This document shows positions 59,376-64,000 of a stretch of DNA of 64,000 nt, one piece after another. Origin of the DNA: CAYUMU01 sp964445985. GTDB taxonomy: Bacteria; Planctomycetota; Planctomycetia; Pirellulales; S012-138. How positions within the stretch are numbered: position 1 is the first letter of the stretch; each line of letters begins with the position of its first letter. A program made the position numbers and the translations under genes. The notes under the pieces were generated by a model. That model was not told the DNA's origin. It did no database searches and was given only the letters and a program-made list of their open reading frames with translations. Location: contig CAYUMU010000022.1 of NCBI GenBank assembly GCA_964445985.1, positions 8,643 to 72,642 on the forward strand, given 5' to 3'.

Positions 59376-62300
59376 CTAAGGCACGTACAAAAACTCATTC
59401 GAATTCAAAACCGCATGACAAAAATCAACAAACGCCCGCTGCTCGGGCGCCATGATCGTGGCGGTGGAAGCTCCGGGAACGATATCCAGCCCATGGGCTG
59501 AGGTATCGCGGAACACGCCCGGCTCGACTTCAAACTGCCAATAACCCAGCGTTCGGTCGCTGGCGTTTTCGGTGCTATACAGGAGCTGGTTTAGCTCGAG
59601 CGCTCCCTTGGAAAGTCGCACGTCGTCGAGCAGGCCGTCAAACAATCCGGTGGCGGGGTTGCTGCGTCCGCCCATGGCCAGCGGCTCGCTATTGGCAATG
59701 CCATCCACAATTTCATGAGCCACCTCGGCCGTGAGCAGGGGCTCGTCGTCGTTCGAAATATCCTTCAAGTAGAACCGAGTGACGCCTGGCTTGTCTTTGG
59801 TGGCCAGGCTCACGCTGGCTGCCGCGTAGTACGGTTTATTGATCTCGATATGCTGGTCAGAAAAGATGGCCGCCTCGCCAAACGTGCCGTTCTGCCGCAT
59901 GCCGTGCATCTGCAATACCAGCGTTTGTGGCTTGCGACGCGAGCCGCGGCCAGTAACGCCGAACGCCCAACCGGGTTGAGCGCCCGACCCATTCCATTTG
60001 GAAACAATCGTGCGAACCGATCCCGACTCATAGATGGAGCGAATCTGGAAGAACGCTTCGACCGTAAAATCCGCGGCGTTCAGGTGTGGATCGTGCGGAA
60101 CCACGAACCGCCGCGAGGGTCCGTCGGGCTTGAGCAGCACGGCCTGACCATCGCGGTAGGGCACCTTGCCGATTTGCAGATTCGTGGCCGCGCTGGCCAC
60201 GGCTTCGCTCTCCCCCGCCTTGGCGCCGCGAATGCGATCGGCTTGTTCCTTGAGAAAAGCCAGCGAGGCTTCTCTTTCCGCGGACGTGGGACCTCGGCCG
60301 TAGGCCCACTTCCAAACCTGATCCACCGCTTCCGACAGCCCCGCGCCCGCGGGCGTCTTGGCCCGGGCCGCCAGTTTGCCGGCGTGCCGCAGCATTTGCG
60401 CGCTGTTGAACAGCAGCAGCGATTGCACCGGGGTGGTGGTGGTATTGCGGGCAGATTCGCTGCTAAAGAACTGCGGCAGGTCGAACACATCGAGCAACGG
60501 ATCACGCGAATTTCGCATGATGCGCGTATAGATGCTTCGCCGCGGCGTGTCCGGGTTCACGCCCGGCCCGCCGGTGGTCAAATCGAGCTGGCCGGTGGCG
60601 GCCAGCAATGCGTCGCGAATTTGTTCGGCATCCAGCCGGCGGGCTTGCGCTCGCCAATACAGCGAGTTCTCGGGGTCGCGCGTTTGCTGCGCGGCAAATT
60701 GCGGATGAGCGCTCGACTGCCGATACGTGGCCGAGGTCACAATTCGCTGATGTAATTTCTTGAAGCTCCAACCATCGCGCACGAACCGCGCCGTGAGCCA
60801 ATCGAGCAGTTCGGGATGGGTGGGCTTTTCCCCCAGCCGACCCAGGTCGCTGGCGTTGGCCGCCAGCCCTTGGCCAAAGTGGTACTGCCAAATCCGGTTG
60901 GTGATCACGCGGGTCGAAAGCGGGTTCTCCGGCTGCGTAAGCCAGAGGGCCAGCGCCGATCGCCGCCCCGTGGAGTTGGGAATCGCCGGTGCTTCAATCT
61001 TGGCCGGCTCGGGATCGAGCAACGTGAGAAAGCCCGGCGCAATGGTGTTTTGAGAACGACCGGGGATGAACGTCGGCGGCGCTTCCGCCCCCACGTCGCT
61101 GGCCGACATCACCGCCGGCATCGTCGGCTTTTGCTTGTCGAATGCCGCCAGACTCTTGCGCAGCGTCAGCACTTGCTCTTTGTGATCGGGTTTCATTCGA
61201 CTCTCGAGCCGATCGTATTCAAAATAAACTTGCCGCTCCACCAGGTCGCACAATTGCTGCTCCAAAGGGAGCCGCTCCGCCGCTGGCTTGCGATACATGG
61301 CCTGGATATCGCCGGGAAACTTCTCAATCGCCGATTCCGCGGCCCGCTCGCGATAAGGCCCCTCAATGGCCGCAATCTTGTTGCGAATCTCGGCCGTTTT
61401 GGTTTCCCAGGCAGCCAGTTCGCGCTCGTATGCCTGCAGCTCAGCGGCCCCCAGGGCTACCTGGTCGTCGCGAGGTAAAATCGGCGCCAAAAACGCCTGC
61501 AGGCGGAAATAGTCTTTCTGCAAAATGGGGTCGAATTTGTGGTCGTGGCACCGGGCACATTGCATGCCCATGCCCAAAAATACATCGGCCGTGGTGTCGG
61601 TGAGATCGGTGAGGACCGTTTCCCACTGGCCGCGAGCGTCGCGGTTGTTGTACTCGTAGATCCAGTGTCGCAAGTAACCGGTGGCGATCAGCGCTTGGGT
61701 GTCGCCAGGGAACAGTTCATCGCCTGCCAGCTGTTCCCGCACAAAGCGATCATAGGGCTTGTCGGCGTTAAACGAGTCGATCACATAGTCGCGATACCGC
61801 CAGGCGCTGGGGCGATAATGATCGGCCCGGTAACCATCGGAATCGGCATACCGCACCAGGTCGAGCCAATGCCTGGCCCAGCGTTCACCATAGCGAGGGC
61901 TATCCAACAGGCGATTCACCAACCGTTCATAAGCCTGGGGAGATTCATCCGCCACAAAGGCGGCCACTTCTTCCGGCGTGGGCGGCAGCCCCACCAGGTC
62001 GAAGTACAACCGGCGAATCAGCGTGGTTCGGTCGGCTTCGGCGGCCGGTTGCATGCCCTCGGCTTCCAACCGCGCCAGCACAAACCGATCGATCTCGTTG
62101 CGAGCCCACGAGGCATCTTTAATCGGCGGCAAAGCAGGTTCTTGAACAGGCTGAAACGCCCACCAGGCCCGGTCTTCGGCGGTGATCTTATCGCTATCGC
62201 CGCGGCGAAGCACCGCGCCGTTGCCGCCGGGCCAGGGCGCGCCCATTTCGACCCACCGCACCAACGTGGCAATATCGCCGGCCGGTAATTGTTCGCTCGG

Positions 62301-62609
62301 CGGCATTTCGTACGACTCGTAACGAATTGCCTCCACCAACAAGCTCTCGCCCGGCTTGCCGGGCTCAATCGCGGGGCCTGAACTGCCCCCCTTGAGAATC
62401 GCCGCGCGCGAGTCGAGCCGCAGCTCGCCCTTTTGCTGATCTTCGCCATGGCACGAAATGCAACGCTGCAACAGCAACGGCCGAACCTTGGCCTCGAAGA
62501 ACTTCAGATGCTCGGCAGCCAGGGGTTCGTTGGCGGAAGCCGCTCCGCAGAACAACCCACCCAAGGCCGCCGCCAGCAGGGGAATTCGCGTGTCGAACAA
62601 TTCAATCAC
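59376..62609 (-). CDS. PSCyt1 - DUF1549 - DUF1553 protein with LamG-like insertion
   Basis: 1077 residues. Signal peptide (~1-26, cleavage near ASA-NE); planctomycete cytochrome-like domain (PSCyt1, ~28-135) with CISCH (Cys50, Cys53, His54) and GGSSGPAIEPGKPGESLL; DUF1549 (~165-370) with a second CxxCH in MQCARCHDHKFDPI; DUF1553 from ~545 (RSALALWLTQPENPLSTRVITNRIWQYHFG). A LamG/concanavalin-like domain (~830-1020, LNAADFTVEAFFQIRS, GLLDDVRLSKGAL) interrupts DUF1553 before its terminal FCHAVLNSNEFLYV motif. Haem or metal binding and glycan recognition at the cell surface are inferred. The start is probably the GTG at 62609; no good ribosome site. Partner of the following DUF1501 gene. Confidence 0.9.
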   Translation of the reverse strand: MIELFDTRIPLLAAALGGLFCGAASANEPLAAEHLKFFEAKVRPLLLQRCISCHGEDQQKGELRLDSRAAILKGGSSGPAIEPGKPGESLLVEAIRYESYEMPPSEQLPAGDIATLVRWVEMGAPWPGGNGAVLRRGDSDKITAEDRAWWAFQPVQEPALPPIKDASWARNEIDRFVLARLEAEGMQPAAEADRTTLIRRLYFDLVGLPPTPEEVAAFVADESPQAYERLVNRLLDSPRYGERWARHWLDLVRYADSDGYRADHYRPSAWRYRDYVIDSFNADKPYDRFVREQLAGDELFPGDTQALIATGYLRHWIYEYNNRDARGQWETVLTDLTDTTADVFLGMGMQCARCHDHKFDPILQKDYFRLQAFLAPILPRDDQVALGAAELQAYERELAAWETKTAEIRNKIAAIEGPYRERAAESAIEKFPGDIQAMYRKPAAERLPLEQQLCDLVERQVYFEYDRLESRMKPDHKEQVLTLRKSLAAFDKQKPTMPAVMSASDVGAEAPPTFIPGRSQNTIAPGFLTLLDPEPAKIEAPAIPNSTGRRSALALWLTQPENPLSTRVITNRIWQYHFGQGLAANASDLGRLGEKPTHPELLDWLTARFVRDGWSFKKLHQRIVTSATYRQSSAHPQFAAQQTRDPENSLYWRAQARRLDAEQIRDALLAATGQLDLTTGGPGVNPDTPRRSIYTRIMRNSRDPLLDVFDLPQFFSSESARNTTTTPVQSLLLFNSAQMLRHAGKLAARAKTPAGAGLSEAVDQVWKWAYGRGPTSAEREASLAFLKEQADRIRGAKAGESEAVASAATNLQIGKVPYRDGQAVLLKPDGPSRRFVVPHDPHLNAADFTVEAFFQIRSIYESGSVRTIVSKWNGSGAQPGWAFGVTGRGSRRKPQTLVLQMHGMRQNGTFGEAAIFSDQHIEINKPYYAAASVSLATKDKPGVTRFYLKDISNDDEPLLTAEVAHEIVDGIANSEPLAMGGRSNPATGLFDGLLDDVRLSKGALELNQLLYSTENASDRTLGYWQFEVEPGVFRDTSAHGLDIVPGASTATIMAPEQRAFVDFCHAVLNSNEFLYVP

Positions 62610-62903
62610 CCTACGATTTGATGGAGAAGACTTGCGACCGGACTACCGATCGTGGTCCCTCGAATACAACCGGAACGATTCGCGCGCATGAGTGAGGCAA
62701 ACCCCTGGCCCCGGGTTTGCCTTATTGCAGGCATGGCTACCCCTGAATCGCATTATGAACTATTTTGCCCGCTGAGTCACGGGAAAGCGGCGAAACTCTG
62801 TGCCAGAAATGCTTTAGCGAGTGGGCTGGCCCGCCCTTTGGGGGGCATGTAACCTTAGCAAGCCCCCCCGCATTTTCTCCTCGTCCCCCGAAACAGATGC
62901 CGC

Positions 62904-63512
62904 TCACGCCGCGGGTGGCTCGGCATCGCTCAAACCACGACCGGGCAAGCCAGCTTCTGCGCCACCGGCATTCACCCGGCCCCGCAGGCTTGCCAACAGT
63001 TCCGCCGGATCGTCGCCCGCGATCACTAGCTGACCATGCCGAGGGTGAACAAAACCCTCTTCGACGGCCTGCTCGATGAATTGCAGCAAGGGATCGAAGT
63101 ATCCGGCCACATTGAGCAGGCCGATCGGTCGATCGTGATAGCCCAACTGGCTCCAGGTGATGGCTTCGAACAGTTCGTCGAACGTGCCGTACCCGCCAGG
63201 CAACGCCATGAAGGCGTCTGCCAGTTCCGTCATTTTGGCTTTGCGGGCGTGCATGCTGGGCACCACAAACATTTCTTGCGCCCCCAGGTGCAGTAGTTCT
63301 TTGGTCGCCAGGCGGTCGGGAATCACCCCCACCACATGGCCGCCTCCGGCCAGCACCGCGTCGGCCACCACGCCCATCAATCCCACCTGCCCGCCGCCGT
63401 AAACCAGCGAAATGCCTGCGGCCGCCAACAACTGCCCCAAGGTTTCCGCGGCCGCTCGATACTCCGGCCGCCGCCCCACTTTCGAACCGCAATAAACGCA
63501 AAGACTTTTCAT
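62904..63512 (-). CDS. LOG-family protein (nucleotide 5'-monophosphate phosphoribohydrolase type)
   Basis: 202 residues. Family motifs: SLCVYCGSKVGRRPEY at the start, LVYGGGQVGLMGVVADA, HARKAKM, and the active-site PGGYGTFDE (105-113, Gly loop and Glu). LOG/TIGR00730 proteins cleave AMP-type nucleotides to base and ribose 5-phosphate; in plants and some bacteria this activates cytokinins. The actual substrate in this organism is unknown. The ATG at 63512 sits right before the conserved N-terminus; no ribosome site is evident. The last ~20 residues are Gly/Ala/Pro-rich. It is followed on the same strand by the DUF1549/DUF1553 gene, about 295 bases away. Confidence 0.92.
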   Translation of the reverse strand: MKSLCVYCGSKVGRRPEYRAAAETLGQLLAAAGISLVYGGGQVGLMGVVADAVLAGGGHVVGVIPDRLATKELLHLGAQEMFVVPSMHARKAKMTELADAFMALPGGYGTFDELFEAITWSQLGYHDRPIGLLNVAGYFDPLLQFIEQAVEEGFVHPRHGQLVIAGDDPAELLASLRGRVNAGGAEAGLPGRGLSDAEPPAA

Positions 63513-63649
63513 GAGTTTGACGCTGAAATCCGCAAGTAGGAAGCCTGGCAAAGTCCGTTCGCGCCTCACCACGCCAGGGCGAACATAAGAATAATAAGAA
63601 TAGCAGTGAGACTCGCAGCATTCCTCGCCGGTTGCAAACGACTTTCCTG

Positions 63650-63685
63650 CTCCCTTCTCCCCCGGTACTCCGGGGGAGAAGGGAG
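63650..63685. repeat. 36-bp palindrome family F, copy 2
   Basis: Base-for-base identical to 44806-44841, including the TACT loop: 16-bp perfect arms. No T-run follows on the plus strand, though AAAAAGGTTTT is near. Confidence 0.92.
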
Positions 63686-63805
63686 GAAAAAGGTTTTCGT
63701 GCCCGCGGCTTTCATTCGACCTAGGCCGTGCTGGTTGGAGAATTGCTGTCTTCCCAATACGCCGCCGACTAAACTCATTCCAGCAGACAGACGTCCCCGA
63801 GCCAT

Positions 63806-63885
63806 TCTTAACGCGGGTAAACCGCAAACGACCGCAGAGGCATTAAAGTTCTCCGCGGCTTGCGGAGATGTTAACGAGCAAGAAA
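63806..63885 (+). repeat. 80-bp dispersed repeat family E, copy 2 (inverted relative to copy 1)
   Basis: Starts TCTTAACGCGGGTAAACC and ends ACGAGCAAGAAA; reverse complement of 32406-32486 with one gap and one substitution. It is non-coding on both strands here. Confidence 0.92.
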
Positions 63886-63964
63886 CTAAAAGTATCAACG
63901 GTCACAATGACCTCGGAGTTTCGGAACCATGCCCACGCAAGGCTTTGGATTGCACGAAAAACAA

Positions 63965-64000
63965 AGTCGGCTTTCGCTCCGCGAAAGCAAATCCTTTCGC
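63965..64000. repeat. REP-like hairpin, family C, copy 3 (degenerate or truncated)
   Basis: AGTCGGCTTTCGC, loop TCC, GCGAAAGC, after which the right arm diverges (AAATCC) and a further CTTTCGC appears at the window end. It may be two partial units; the rest lies outside the window. Confidence 0.6.

Larger units (their letters stand above)
63513..64000. other. Repeat-rich end of window, 488 bp
   Basis: No gene is recognised. It contains, in order, a 36-bp palindrome (63650-63685, family F), an 80-bp dispersed repeat (63806-63885, family E) and a damaged family C hairpin (63965-64000). The promoter of the LOG gene should lie near its left end. Confidence 0.6.

Noticed and set aside
1..64000. 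tRNA, rRNA, CRISPR array, riboswitch or insertion sequence
   Set aside because: Reading both strands showed no cloverleaf, no repeat-spacer pattern, no B12 or SAM riboswitch core near the mutase or cysK, and no transposase.

Overview
The window looks like a chromosomal stretch of a planctomycete, most likely of the Pirellulales. The DNA is GC-rich. It carries several gene families that are expanded in that phylum: DUF1549/DUF1553 proteins with CxxCH motifs and LamG-type domains, DUF1501 proteins with Tat signals, a DUF1559 prepilin-like protein, several Uma2 nucleases, DUF1015, DUF3500, and a PqqD-M50-HlyD membrane protein. Many short palindromic repeats lie between the genes. I found no rRNA, tRNA, CRISPR array, prophage or insertion sequence. 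All names rest on reading motifs, not on database searches.

Layout. 0.1-9 kb: a secreted alpha/beta hydrolase, a 58-residue orphan protein, a thiolase, three tandem Uma2 genes, and a split B12-dependent acyl-CoA mutase whose substrate-pocket residues look like isobutyryl-CoA mutase rather than methylmalonyl-CoA mutase. 9-21 kb: RidA, an SLC13-type transporter, a neutral-ceramidase-like protein, a CBS-pair protein, DUF3500, MmgE/PrpD, glucose-6-phosphate dehydrogenase, a D,D-carboxypeptidase and a hemerythrin-like protein. 21-28 kb: a glycerophosphodiester phosphodiesterase, a coupled pair of TIR-domain genes (the upstream one frameshifted), a lone response regulator and a LamG-DUF1549/DUF1553 protein. 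28-35 kb: an rRNA-methyltransferase-like gene converges on a three-gene membrane-fusion/M50 protease module, which is the most intriguing system in the window. 35-43 kb: a UvrD/PcrA helicase, ribosomal protein L32, DUF1015, cysteine synthase, DUF1501 and DUF1559. 43-50 kb: a Ser/Thr kinase, a PQQ-repeat membrane protein, and a GT2 / toroid-like protein / flippase-like operon. 50-56 kb: the MoxR-DUF58-transglutaminase operon. 56-64 kb: TreZ, a DUF1549/DUF1553-DUF1501 pair, a LOG-family protein and a repeat-rich end.

Genes that work together: the two mutase subunits; GAF-HlyD, HlyD and PqqD-M50-HlyD, presumed to build one envelope-spanning processing or export device; MoxR, DUF58 and TgpA-like; GT2, toroid-like and flippase-like, presumed to act on an envelope glycan; and the two TIR genes, which overlap by four bases. 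Several repeat families occur more than once, including an 81-bp element in inverted orientation about 31 kb apart. The last 500 bases hold copies of three of these families.
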